Positions 8,701-16,216 of a stretch of 37,635 bases of DNA are shown in pieces (the stretch's first letter is position 1; each line of letters starts with the position of its first letter). This DNA comes from ZC4RG20 sp964553875 (GTDB taxonomy: Bacteria; Pseudomonadota; Gammaproteobacteria; Steroidobacterales; Rariloculaceae): positions 1-37,635 of the forward strand of contig CAZKNH010000025.1 of the NCBI GenBank assembly GCA_964553875.1. The letters are read 5' to 3'. The position numbers and the translations under genes were made by a program. Below the pieces are notes generated by a model. It did not search any database. It was not told the DNA's origin and worked only from the letters and a program-made list of their open reading frames with translations.

Positions 8701-8904
8701 CGTGAAGCCGACCTCGCGGACGATCCGCGACCCCGTCACGGTCACCTCCTCGACGACCTGTTGCTGCGCGCGGGCGGGCCCGGCGAGCGCGAGCGACACG
8801 GACAATGCAATTCCGGTCCACGTCAACGCGTTGCAGCTCGACCGGTCGGCAACCGGACGCGCGCACAACGGAACGTAATGCCGAACGGCACGAAGCGATG
8901 CCAT
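5731..8904 (-). CDS. Large TonB-dependent outer-membrane receptor
   Basis: 1057 residues. ATG 8904 was chosen for its GGGGGAGA upstream site; an in-frame upstream start exists but has no such signal. Signal peptide to about LALAGPARA|QQQ, a VEEVTVTGSRI start of the mature protein, plug domain with LNMRGMGDQRTLILIDG and VEVVTGGASAAYGADALAG, then a large beta-barrel ending in YSLGLNYSF with the terminal Phe needed for outer-membrane insertion. The long barrel with extended loops (LIDGAR..VP, NIDNIP) is the type abundant in Sphingomonadales, Caulobacter and Xanthomonas relatives, used for oligosaccharides, aromatics, terpenoids or other bulky substrates. The ligand cannot be read. Downstream on the same strand are a YceI protein and hydrolases, consistent with uptake and use of a hydrophobic ester. 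Confidence 0.95.
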   Translation of the reverse strand: MASLRAVRHYVPLCARPVADRSSCNALTWTGIALSVSLALAGPARAQQQVVEEVTVTGSRIVREVGFTSPVPVTAVTTDELTMLDPNTTLVDQLDMLPQFFLTQSAQRGGGVLFGTAGGSYLNMRGMGDQRTLILIDGARTVPADRNSSVNIDNIPSALLQRVEVVTGGASAAYGADALAGVTNFILNREFEGLSFDVRTGMTSEGDGENFAIDVAGGTRLSDRWHLIGAFGTQEIKQIDRNRDPEDVGGWFQRWGFVQNPEWSPGAPFGVPQRLKVPNVHSSLHSPSGIINDAFNEAGQAVPFTLDRYTFLPDGRSVRPFVMGPLGCHGSPAQGCTIQSTMGGPEFSNANVAFTGGPYGAEVERWNAFVGLQFEPNDRTRIFGHVLAGETQSNQHDRPGNPHLMGIWHATIYRENPFLPEVVRQRMFEEGVTRIRVDKLGQIFGPGNSNFADAQDDRNSFETWSAALGIDRDLFGGDNWRLQARFQRGETDKFTGTPNILRVDRMFLAIDAVSVDPVTGELLGDEPGEDPSQGVIICNVQRFNPTPEQLRDAVANVRVPAPQGDDTLGGPEDLVPIPGPVGPDGSIENCVPMNIFGHGNVSDEARRYVVSPKWGRSAVVQSFAEILFQGDVWQGFGPGPFSMAAGATYREESFWQRGYPVELMKYGPPINAPDLGIRGIPPGFTGGSANLHEFSTVPAISGEFDVWEVFSEFIMPLYASGDRRLELNLAGRRSDYSLGGEITSYKAGIDFTVNEALRLRTTLSRDVREATFSERFDLQGGGGSVEDPAFNDAQFQITVTTGGNPNLAPEEADTLTAGFVYQPRRVPGLQFSADWYRIELSDAIGTLGQQRIVDECFESGVLCDLVQRDANGIITNVKNVFLNVDKALVRGIDYELLFRTEPDFFDDFAESLSFRLLAGVMLDNKDQPAGGSVVERAGGYQWPELKTTAFLNYQIGDYSVGLQHRYYDSGLLNVQWVEGRDVDDNTVESQSVLNLILGYNRDLGDGRQMRLSLTVTNLLDTDPPVIAAYGDRGGAQLVSNSYDVFGRRYSLGLNYSF

Positions 8905-9244
8905 TGGTTGGTCTCCCCCGCTTGTTTCCCCTTTTTCGCTGTTGCCTTGTGGCAACAGGCCCTCCGAACGGTTTTGTTGGGTTCTTGTACTTCTTATACC
9001 AAGGTTTTCTCTACCACGTTTCGTGTGTGGTCGTCAAAGTGCAACCGTCTCGGCCATGTACCGTTCGCGCAGAGCGCTCGAATGCATTGGCTTCGAAGGC
9101 TTCTTCTGCGCGTGCAGCGAGCGACGCCGCTTTCTTCACGCAGCCGATCGCCGGTGCTACGCTCGGTGTGGCCGGTCCGCTCGCCGGACGGCCGGCGCGA
9201 AGCGGCGGCCGCGCGCTTCTGCCCCACGATCCGAGGTGCGCATC
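8905..9244. promoter_or_regulatory. Divergent intergenic region between TonB receptor and TPR gene
   Basis: 340 bp with no credible gene. Its middle (about 8965-9025) is markedly more AT-rich than the surroundings, as expected for promoters facing both ways, but no -35/-10 pair with good spacing could be fixed. The clearest element is the perfect inverted repeat CTGTTGCC-TTGT-GGCAACAG at 8939-8958, 35 bases before the receptor ATG. It could be an operator or a leader stem-loop of the receptor mRNA. Confidence 0.5.
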
Positions 9245-9751
9245 ATGAGAGCGAACGATGTCCTTCACGTGGCGTTGGCCTGCGCGACGCTGACGTGGGC
9301 CGTGGACGCCTTCGCGGACCCGGAGCCCGGCCCCCAGCACGGCATCGTCATCGGTGCGAGCGCGTACCTGTCTGCCGGCGCGGATGCGATCCGCCAAGGC
9401 AACTACGACGAAGGCATTCGCCTGACGACGATCGGTCTGCAGCGCCAATCGCGCACACTGCGCGATCGCGCAGCGGGCCTCGCGAACCTGTGCGCGGCGT
9501 ATGTCGCGAAGGGCGAACCCGACGAGGCGATTCCGTACTGCGACGAATCGATCGAGCTCTACGACGGAAACTGGCGTGCGTTCAGCAACCGCTCGCACGC
9601 GTATTTGCTGAAGGGCATGCTCGAGGAAGCGGCACGGGACAACGCGATCGCTGCCGGGATGCGCCCGAACGCGGCGCACGTGCAGATGATTCGCGGCATG
9701 CTGAACGAGCGAAACCTCACGCCGCGGATCACGATGCAGGAACACCGCTGA
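9245..9751 (+). CDS. Secreted TPR-repeat protein
   Basis: 168 residues from ATG 9245, with GAGGTGC upstream. Signal peptide to about residue 24 (VDAFA|DPE). Three TPR-like helix pairs follow: ADAIRQGNYDEGIRLTTIGL, AAGLANLCAAYVAKGEPDEA and WRAFSNRSHAYLLKGMLEEA, with the usual small/aromatic residue spacing. The C-terminus is a short polar tail. TPR proteins are protein-binding scaffolds; the partner is unknown. It stands alone on its strand, with a divergent receptor gene upstream and a convergent barrel gene 27 bp downstream. Confidence 0.8.
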   Translation: MRANDVLHVALACATLTWAVDAFADPEPGPQHGIVIGASAYLSAGADAIRQGNYDEGIRLTTIGLQRQSRTLRDRAAGLANLCAAYVAKGEPDEAIPYCDESIELYDGNWRAFSNRSHAYLLKGMLEEAARDNAIAAGMRPNAAHVQMIRGMLNERNLTPRITMQEHR

Positions 9752-9778
9752 CCGCGGCGCGGCGGAGACCCGCCGGCG

Positions 9779-10465
9779 TCAGAAGCGAAACACGACGCCG
9801 ACGGTCGCAAACGGCAGCAGATCGAAATCCCCGATCTCGTCCGCGAGCTCGGCCTCCTCGGCCGCGAGGTCGTCCTCGAACTCAGGGATATCCGCGATCG
9901 GTCCGCTCGCCCGCAGCGACACTTTGGGGCTTCCGTGGCTCAAGATGCCGATGTCGAACGACACGCCGACGCCTCGCGTGCGGCGCCGCGACCAGTCCCA
10001 GCCGATGCCGGCGAAGAAGGCGCGATCGTCGAACTTCACGAGACCGGTGAGCGTGCCGACGTCTTCCGCGGCATAGGTCGTGCCGCCGATCGTGATCTCG
10101 TCGTCGAGCACGGATCTCGCCTCGAGTCGGTTGTCGTTCCGCAGCACGCCGGCGGAGAGACGCAGCGCACCACGGGTCGGATAGAAGTCGAAGCCGACGG
10201 CGAGCGAATCCCAAACCAAATCGAAGTCGTAGTCGATATCGGACTCCTCGGCCCCGAAGCCGAGCTCCGAGCCGTTCCAGCCGACCCGCACCGCCCACCG
10301 ATCGCCGATGGAGTGCGCGTACTCGACGCCGAGGCCGAGGAGGCCCGCCTTTGCGCCGACAGCGTGGTCCTCGGCAAGCGCGCCCTCGGAAGCGAGGGCA
10401 GCTGTCGCCAACACGGCGTACGAGACGACACGCTCCCGTCGCCGCCTGCCGCAACTGCGAATCAT
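9779..10465 (-). CDS. Predicted small outer-membrane beta-barrel protein
   Basis: 228 residues from ATG 10465, behind a strong GAGGAGGT site. An Arg-rich n-region and signal peptide (to about ALA|EDH) are followed by alternating amphipathic strands rich in Gly and aromatic residues (GLGVEYAHSIGDRWAVRVGW, AVGFDFYPTRGALRLSAGV, FFAGIGWDWS, GVSFDIGILSHG), an acidic Glu/Asp/Ala segment (about residues 195-215) and a final strand ending in VVFRF with terminal Phe. This is the layout of an 8- to 10-stranded OmpA/OmpW-size barrel. No family is claimed. It is divergent from the two lipoprotein genes across about 215 bp. Confidence 0.75.
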   Translation of the reverse strand: MIRSCGRRRRERVVSYAVLATAALASEGALAEDHAVGAKAGLLGLGVEYAHSIGDRWAVRVGWNGSELGFGAEESDIDYDFDLVWDSLAVGFDFYPTRGALRLSAGVLRNDNRLEARSVLDDEITIGGTTYAAEDVGTLTGLVKFDDRAFFAGIGWDWSRRRTRGVGVSFDIGILSHGSPKVSLRASGPIADIPEFEDDLAAEEAELADEIGDFDLLPFATVGVVFRF

Positions 10466-10680
10466 TCAGACCTCCTCGTTCGCTTCCACAGGCGTCTGTA
10501 GTTTCCGGCATCACGGAACCCGACGCACAGGAGGAGCGTCACAGGAACATGGACGACCTCCTGCGCGCGGTCCGCGCGGCCGGCGCGGCGTCCGGGTCCA
10601 TCGCGCGAGTCTTTCTGCTCGCGGCTTTCGGTGATAGTGTTCTAGTCAATCCGTGGAAGGCTCAAGACCGGGCCGGAAAC

Positions 10681-11334
10681 ATGAGCTTCATGCGAAATGC
10701 CTCTAGGACCATTGCTCGGCCGGCGCTCCTCGCCGTGGCGGGCGCGATGACCTGGGGTTGTGTCTCCTCCGTCGTCGTCGAATCGGATTTCCCCAAGCCG
10801 CTCGTCGAGCCGCTGCCGGTCACGATGGGCGTCATTTTCGACGACGACCTGATGAACTACGTGCACGTCGAGAGTCTGCCGCAGCAGTCGGCCTGGGTCA
10901 TCGACCTCGGCGACGCGAACATCCAGCTGCTGTCGCCGCTTTTCGAGGCGATGTTCGTCGAGACGCAAAGGGTCGACGCCGTGCCCGTCGCGGGGTCGGT
11001 CGGCAAGCTCGACGGGGTGATCAAGCCTCGGCTCGAGAAGTTCGAGTTCGACGTCCCGATCCGTGAGCGCGACGAGTTCGTAGAGGTATGGATGCAGTAT
11101 CTGCTGACGCTCTACGAGCCGGACGGCTCGGTCGTCGTCGAATGGCCCGTCAGCGGCTACGGCAAGGCCGAGCTCGGGCGGCGCCGCGAAGACTCGGTGC
11201 GCCGCGCGGCGATCGTCGCGATGCGAGAGGTCGGTGCGACGATCTCGACGAAGTTCGCCGAACAGCCGGACGTGAGCTATTGGCTGCAGGAGAAACGGAA
11301 TGAAGCTGCGTTGTCCGCCGATCTCGGCGGTTGA
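10681..11334 (+). CDS. Lipoprotein of unknown function (first of a pair)
   Basis: 217 residues from ATG 10681; a second possible start is ATG 10690. A basic n-region and hydrophobic stretch lead to the lipobox MTWGCVSS (Cys near residue 27). The frame stays open to an ATG at 10550, but starting there would put the signal peptide deep inside the protein. The mature protein has mixed alpha/beta character (PLPVTMGVIFDDD, LLSPLFEAMFVETQRVD, LTLYEPDGSVVVEWPVSGYG), reminiscent of small outer-membrane assembly or transport lipoproteins that compare paired strands, but it was not recognised. It overlaps the next lipoprotein gene by 35 bases, so the two are surely co-transcribed. Confidence 0.78.
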   Translation: MSFMRNASRTIARPALLAVAGAMTWGCVSSVVVESDFPKPLVEPLPVTMGVIFDDDLMNYVHVESLPQQSAWVIDLGDANIQLLSPLFEAMFVETQRVDAVPVAGSVGKLDGVIKPRLEKFEFDVPIRERDEFVEVWMQYLLTLYEPDGSVVVEWPVSGYGKAELGRRREDSVRRAAIVAMREVGATISTKFAEQPDVSYWLQEKRNEAALSADLGG

Positions 11335-12037
11335 GCGAACCGCGCTGCTGAAGCGCACGCTGCTGCCGCTGATCGCCGCGCCGCTGCTCGCGTCGTGCGG
11401 CGTGACGTCGCGGATGGAGCCTTACAAGCAGACCGATGCGGTCATCGGCGAGGGCGAACAGGTCGTCATCCTCGCCCGCAAGCATCACGCGAACCGCGAG
11501 GCCGAGCAGGATTTCATCGACTGTCTCAGCGATTCCCTCGCGAAAGGCAGCAGCGGCCTTGCCGTGCACTCGTCCAAGGAATTCGAGGACAAGATGTATC
11601 CGTGGTTCGAGCCGTCGATGGCGCCGCTCAGCACGGAGGATCTGACTGCGCTTCTCGAGAGACCCGGCGTCATGGACCAGATCCGCTCGACGGGCGTCCG
11701 CTTCCTGATCTGGCTCGACGGCTCGACCGACCGCGTCGCGAGCGGCGGCGGCATCACGTGCGCGGCGGGCGTCGGCGGCGCCGGCTGCATGGGTCTCGCG
11801 TGGTGGGAGGACGACGCTCGCTACGACGCCACGGTCTGGGACATCAAGGAGCTGTCGTCGGCCGGAACGATCCACGCCGACGTGAAGGGCCGCTCGGTGA
11901 TGCCCGCGATCGTGATCCCGCTGCCGTTCATCGCAAGGCCGCAGGCTGCTGCGTGCCGTGGGCTGACGGAGCAGATCCGCACGTTCCTGACGACGCCCGA
12001 AGGCTACGGCGCCGGTCCCGATCCCGCATACCGCTGA
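11300..12037 (+). CDS. Lipoprotein of unknown function (second of a pair)
   Basis: 245 residues from ATG 11300, with GCAGGAGAAACGG upstream placed inside the end of the previous gene. The lipobox is LLASCG, giving a lipidated Cys near residue 33. The mature protein contains VVILARKHHANREAEQDF, a Gly-rich segment GGGITCAAGVGGAGCMG with two Cys that could form a disulfide, and a C-terminal part with a further Cys (AAACRGL). It was not recognised as a known family. The 35-base overlap with the preceding gene points to an obligate pair, perhaps subunits of one envelope complex (inference). The AAA+ ATPase gene begins 94 bp downstream on the same strand. Confidence 0.78.
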   Translation: MKLRCPPISAVERTALLKRTLLPLIAAPLLASCGVTSRMEPYKQTDAVIGEGEQVVILARKHHANREAEQDFIDCLSDSLAKGSSGLAVHSSKEFEDKMYPWFEPSMAPLSTEDLTALLERPGVMDQIRSTGVRFLIWLDGSTDRVASGGGITCAAGVGGAGCMGLAWWEDDARYDATVWDIKELSSAGTIHADVKGRSVMPAIVIPLPFIARPQAAACRGLTEQIRTFLTTPEGYGAGPDPAYR

Positions 12038-12131
12038 GCGCCGGCCTGCGGCTCGAACGCAAGCTGACGACCACGTCGTTGCGCCCGCCCGCCGGACGCT
12101 TACACTTCGGCGCACTTCCCGTGCGCCGACG

Positions 12132-13610
12132 ATGAACGACCGACACGATCTCAAGCTCGTCCTCGACTCCGGCGTGCCGGTCGTCGTCATCGAAACGGCC
12201 GACGAGGGCCGAGCCCTCGACATGCTGATTCAGGTCGCAGGCCGAGGCCGCGGCCGTCCTCTGTACCGTTGGTCGATCACGGACGGGCTCCGGCGCCTCG
12301 ACGTCGAGCTCGACGCGCAGCGCCACAACGCCGCGCCGACCGACGTCCTGCGCCACATCCGCGCAGTCGCGCGAGCCGGCATATATGCGCTGCTCGATTT
12401 CCATCCTTTCCTCGGCGATCCCGTGAACGTCCGGCTCCTGAAGGACATCGCCCTCGACGCTCCGCGCACCGGCATCACGCTCGTCCTCATCAGCCATGCG
12501 ATCGAGATTCCGCCCGAGCTGCAGCGCCAGGCCGCCCGGTTCGAGATGCGCCTCCCCGACGCGACGGAACGGCGCGCGATCGTCGATCGGGTCATCGCCG
12601 AATACCGCAAGAGCAACCTGATACGCGACCTCAAGATAGACTCACATGCTCTTGATCTATTGATAAGAAATCTGAGCGGCCTCTCGCACTCGGATACGGA
12701 GCGCCTCGCGCGGAACGCGATCTTCCAGGACGGCGCGATCACGCACGACGACGTCGCGGCGGTCATGGCCGCGAAGTACAGCCTGCTGAACAGCGGCGGC
12801 GTGCTGACCTACGAGTACGACACTGCAACGTTGGACGAGGTCGCGGGCTTTCGTGCCGTGAAGGTCTGGCTGAGGCAGCGCCAGGCCCTGTTCGGCGCGG
12901 AGCGCCCGCCCGGCCTCGACCCGCCGAAAGGAATACTGCTGATCGGCGTTCAGGGCTGCGGCAAGAGCCTTGCGGCGAAAGCCGCGGCGGCAGCCTTGCA
13001 CGCGCCGCTGCTGCGCCTCGACTTCGGTGCGCTCTACAACAAGTATCATGGAGAAACGGAGCGCAACCTGCGGGAATCGCTGCGCCTCGCGGAGACCATG
13101 AGCCCATGTGTGTTGTGGCTCGACGAGATCGAGAAAGGCGTCGCCTCGGGGCACGACGACACCGGCACGTCGCGGCGCGTTCTCGGCACGCTGCTCACGT
13201 GGATGGCGGAGCGGCGGGCGGACGTGCTGCTCGTCGCGACGGCGAACGACATCGATGCGCTGCCGCCCGAGCTCGTGCGCAAAGGACGGTTCGACGAGAT
13301 CTTCTTCGTCGACCTGCCGACGCCCGCGCAGCGCGCGGACATTCTGTCGATTCACCTGAAGAAGCGAGGGCTCGATCCGCAGCGCTTCGACATCGCCCGC
13401 CTCGTCGCCGAGACGGACGGCTTCTCCGGCGCGGAGCTCGAGCAGGCGGTCGTGTCCGCGCTCTATGCCGCTCATGCGCTTCGCCAGGAGCCGTCGGCCG
13501 GACACGTGCTCGCCGAGCTCCGGAAGACGCGGCCGTTGTCGGTCCTGATGGCGGAGCGCATCGAGGCGCTGCGAGCATGGGCGCGCGACCGGACCGTGCC
13601 GGCCGACTGA
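12132..13610 (+). CDS. Ycf46-like AAA+ ATPase
   Basis: 492 residues from ATG 12132. The N-terminal half (about 1-210) looks like a degenerate AAA domain lacking a P-loop (VVVIETADEGRALDML, LISHAIEIPPELQ), as in the cyanobacterial/plastid Ycf46 type. The second half is an active AAA+ core: Walker A GVQGCGKS (272-279), Walker B VLWLDEIEKG (327-336), sensor-1 region LLVATANDID, and the arginine-finger/SRH segment PELVRKGRFDEIFFVDLP typical of FtsH-like ATPases. No transmembrane segment or protease motif is present. Ycf46-type proteins are poorly characterised; a cytoplasmic remodelling role is inferred. The FHA gene begins 38 bp downstream on the same strand. Confidence 0.88.
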   Translation: MNDRHDLKLVLDSGVPVVVIETADEGRALDMLIQVAGRGRGRPLYRWSITDGLRRLDVELDAQRHNAAPTDVLRHIRAVARAGIYALLDFHPFLGDPVNVRLLKDIALDAPRTGITLVLISHAIEIPPELQRQAARFEMRLPDATERRAIVDRVIAEYRKSNLIRDLKIDSHALDLLIRNLSGLSHSDTERLARNAIFQDGAITHDDVAAVMAAKYSLLNSGGVLTYEYDTATLDEVAGFRAVKVWLRQRQALFGAERPPGLDPPKGILLIGVQGCGKSLAAKAAAAALHAPLLRLDFGALYNKYHGETERNLRESLRLAETMSPCVLWLDEIEKGVASGHDDTGTSRRVLGTLLTWMAERRADVLLVATANDIDALPPELVRKGRFDEIFFVDLPTPAQRADILSIHLKKRGLDPQRFDIARLVAETDGFSGAELEQAVVSALYAAHALRQEPSAGHVLAELRKTRPLSVLMAERIEALRAWARDRTVPAD

Positions 13611-13648
13611 CGTCCAGAGAAACCACCTGAAGTAGAGAGAACATCTAT

Positions 13649-15037
13649 TTGAATATAGGGAAAGAAGAAGAGCCCATCGACGACGAGAGCCCGACCAACG
13701 AGCTGCCGGTGCTGACCGAGCTCGACGTCGTCGACCTCGACGCCGGCCCGATCGAGTTGCGCCCGGACGTGCTGTTCGCGGACGACGACTGGCTGCCCGC
13801 GGGCGACGCCCAGGAGGACCTGCGGTCCGGCACGGGACGCTTCGCGCGTCCCGAGGACCTGCCGGACATCGAGCCCTTCCCGGAATCCGACGAAGAGCTC
13901 GCCTTCTTGCAGCGCCGGATCCAGCTGCTCGAGGCGACGTTGGACGACAAGGACGCGGAGATCGCGTCGCTCGCCGAGCGGCTGAAAGCGACCCGTGACG
14001 CCGTCGAGCGTCGGGACGCAACGGAAGCGCGGCTGCGCTCGGAGCTCGCGGACGCCGCAGCGCAACGGCGCCAGCTCGAAGCGCGGCTTGCCGAAGCGGA
14101 GACGCTCGCCGAGGAGTATGCGAGCCGCGTCGCGGAGCTCACGAGCCGGGTACGCACGCTCGAGCAAGAAGTTGCTCAGCGCGACAAGGTCTTCGCCGAG
14201 CTCGAGGCCGAGCTGATCGCGCGCGAGGCGCGCGTCGTCGAGCGAGAGCGTGCGCTCGCGGAGGCCAAGGCGGCGTCGGCCGAAGCGGCCTCGCCGGCCG
14301 GCAGTGCGGAGGCGGACGGCGGAAACGACGGCACCGGCCGCCACGCGTCACCGAGCGAATCGGCGCTCGAAGCCGCGCTTGCCGCGAGCCGCGAGGAAGC
14401 GGCCGCGCTGGCGGCGTACATCGATTGCAGGCGCGCGCACTGGCTGGCGCTCGAGGCCCAGCTCGACGAGCATCGCGCGAGGCTTCGAGAGCTCGAGCAG
14501 GAGCTCGAGCAGCGCGCGGAACGCGAGCGACGGGAGGCCGAGCGGGCCGACGCCGAGGCACGCCGCGCCGACGCGCTCAAGAGCGAGCTCGCCAAATTGC
14601 GCGCGCGGTCCGAGACCGGACCCGCGGCGGCCGAGCCGCAGGCGTCCGCGGACGAAGCGACGACGGCGACGCTCCGCATGCCCGCGGTGGCCGCAGCTGA
14701 CGGCGACGGGGCGGCTCCGCCCCTCTCCGCTGCACCCGCCGCCCTCGTCTGCCTGACGAGCGACCCGCCGCGTACCTACCCGATCGGCGCGAGCCCGCTC
14801 CTGATCGGCCGAGGTCCCGACTGCGACGTGCGTATCGCGACTCACTTCGTGAGCCGCGAGCACGCCCGGATCGTTCGCGAGCGGGACCGCATCGTGATCG
14901 AGGATCTCGGCAGCACGAACGGCGTTTTCGTGAACGCGGTGCGCGTCGATCGGGGTCCGTTGCGCGACGGAGATCTCGTCACGATCGGCGAGACGCAGTT
15001 CCGGTTCGAAAGCGAGGCGCGGACCGGCACCGCGTAG
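13649..15037 (+). CDS. FHA-domain protein with long coiled coil
   Basis: 462 residues from TTG 13649. An in-frame stop at 13628-13630 limits the N-terminus, no ATG or GTG precedes the conserved part closely, and AGAGAGA lies about nine bases upstream of the TTG; a GTG at residue 21 is the alternative. Order: acidic, Pro-rich N-terminus (1-85); coiled coil with long runs of Ala/Glu/Arg heptads (about 86-330); low-complexity linker; C-terminal FHA domain (about 365-455) with LLIGRGPDCDVRI, SREHARI and LGSTNGVFVN, the residues that hold phosphothreonine. No signal peptide or membrane segment was found. No Ser/Thr kinase is encoded in the window, so the phosphorylated partner must come from elsewhere. 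It follows the AAA+ gene closely. Confidence 0.88.
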   Translation: MNIGKEEEPIDDESPTNELPVLTELDVVDLDAGPIELRPDVLFADDDWLPAGDAQEDLRSGTGRFARPEDLPDIEPFPESDEELAFLQRRIQLLEATLDDKDAEIASLAERLKATRDAVERRDATEARLRSELADAAAQRRQLEARLAEAETLAEEYASRVAELTSRVRTLEQEVAQRDKVFAELEAELIAREARVVERERALAEAKAASAEAASPAGSAEADGGNDGTGRHASPSESALEAALAASREEAAALAAYIDCRRAHWLALEAQLDEHRARLRELEQELEQRAERERREAERADAEARRADALKSELAKLRARSETGPAAAEPQASADEATTATLRMPAVAAADGDGAAPPLSAAPAALVCLTSDPPRTYPIGASPLLIGRGPDCDVRIATHFVSREHARIVRERDRIVIEDLGSTNGVFVNAVRVDRGPLRDGDLVTIGETQFRFESEARTGTA

Positions 15038-15114
15038 CCGAATGCGCGTTATCGACGCCGCGTCGCGCCGTGGCATACTGCCGCCCGTTCGTGCGAAGGC
15101 CACTCGCGACTGCA

Positions 15115-15378
15115 ATGACCTCGTCTGCCCTCAAATTCGAGTTGATCCTTGCGATGACATTGCTCGCGGTCGGCATGCTCGCGCTGCCGATCGCCGTGTA
15201 CTGGGTCGGACAGCTCGTGATCGGCGCTTATGAAAGCGACGGAGGCGTCGTCGGTCTGATCGGTGCGATCTGGGACGACCTCGGCCGCGGCAGCCCGGCG
15301 GCATGGATACTGGTCTTGAGCCCGTACGTCGTGATCCAGCTCTTCCGCGTCGCATTCAAGCTGCTGCGACGCTCGTGA
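15115..15378 (+). CDS. Small two-helix membrane protein
   Basis: 87 residues from ATG 15115. An in-frame ATG at 15070 would add 15 Arg-rich residues that do not look like a membrane-protein start. There are two hydrophobic helices, LILAMTLLAVGMLALPIAVY (about 11-30) and WILVLSPYVVIQLFRVAF (about 65-83), with an acidic/Gly loop between them and a basic C-terminal tail RRS. No ribosome binding site is obvious. It was not recognised; it may be an inner-membrane accessory subunit. It is on the same strand as the FHA gene, 77 bp away. Confidence 0.55.
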   Translation: MTSSALKFELILAMTLLAVGMLALPIAVYWVGQLVIGAYESDGGVVGLIGAIWDDLGRGSPAAWILVLSPYVVIQLFRVAFKLLRRS

Positions 15379-15480
15379 AGGATGTCACAGTATCCGAGCG
15401 CCGCGCGTGGGTTGCGGAACGCGTTCTGTTAACGTTTCTCGTGGGCCCGTTCCGAGCTCGCACGCCGAACCCGAACCACG

Positions 15481-15705
15481 ATGTGGAAGCTCCTGCGAAG
15501 ACTCGTCAGTGCCGGCGGCCCTGCGCGGCCGGCCCGACCGCTGCGGCCGTCGGCCGCCACGAGCGACATTCTCGCCCGCCGCACCGCCCCGGCTCAGGCC
15601 CCGGCGCGAGCGCGGCGCACTGACGGCGTCGCATTCGATCCGTACAACACCGGGACGTTCGACCGGAGCGCGTCGTGGGAACGGGTCGCGAAGCGCGAGC
15701 ACTGA
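15481..15705 (+). CDS. Small basic protein with C-terminal FDPYNTGTFDR motif
   Basis: 74 residues from ATG 15481. The N-terminal two-thirds is Arg/Ala/Pro-rich and could be noise in GC-rich DNA. The C-terminus, FDPYNTGTFDRSASWERV, has a varied, protein-like composition (Asn, Tyr, Phe, Trp, Asp) and resembles a motif I associate with small uncharacterised proteobacterial proteins; this recollection is not verified. No Shine-Dalgarno is visible. The role is unknown. It may be a genuine small protein, but confidence is limited. Confidence 0.45.
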   Translation: MWKLLRRLVSAGGPARPARPLRPSAATSDILARRTAPAQAPARARRTDGVAFDPYNTGTFDRSASWERVAKREH

Positions 15706-15803
15706 CGCAGCCTGCCGCCCGGATCGCTACGCGCTCGCCGGCCAGGGGCTTACCGGCTTGGTCCGACACGCGCCCGGTCGGTACAACCCGATGAACGGCC
15801 TCG

Positions 15804-16091
15804 TCATTCCGGCCAGTAGTACCACCCGATCAGCACGAGCGTCACGATCATCGGCGCGATGGCCGCGGCCCGCCACGGCCGCCCCTTCAGCACTCCGTAG
15901 AAACTCAGTGCTGCGAATAGAGTCAAAGCCGCGAAGAATGCTAGGCTCACGAGCAGGGAGCCGGCCTCGGCTTCGATTCTCGGATATCGCGGACCCAGCA
16001 CGACGAAGATGACCGCCACCCCTATCAACGAGAACAGGATGGACACGGCGGAGCCCAACACGAATCCGAGTAGGACGACCGATGGCTTCAT
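15804..16091 (-). CDS. Small membrane protein, three hydrophobic helices
   Basis: 95 residues from ATG 16091, preceded by AGGAAG. Hydrophobic helices are LLGFVLGSAVSILFSLIGVA (about 7-30, possibly longer), LLVSLAFFAALTLFAALSFY (about 46-65) and AAIAPMIVTLVLIGWYYW (about 75-93), with a polar segment GPRYPRIEAEAG after the first. Inner-membrane location is clear; function is not. It is divergent from prc, sharing the 126-bp region 16092-16216. Confidence 0.7.
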   Translation of the reverse strand: MKPSVVLLGFVLGSAVSILFSLIGVAVIFVVLGPRYPRIEAEAGSLLVSLAFFAALTLFAALSFYGVLKGRPWRAAAIAPMIVTLVLIGWYYWPE

Positions 16092-16216
16092 ATCTTCCTG
16101 ATTCCGCTGCGTTCCTTCGTGGGAGCCCGGCGGCGTCGAGGCTTGATTCGCCAGGCTATCGGCCTGAAACTTAGCGAACGGTCAACATGTCGGCAACCGC
16201 AGGTCGAGGAGGTAAT

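Noticed and set aside
10550..10680. Upstream ATG (10550) extending the first lipoprotein by 44 residues
   Set aside because: It would bury the signal peptide and lipobox inside the protein.
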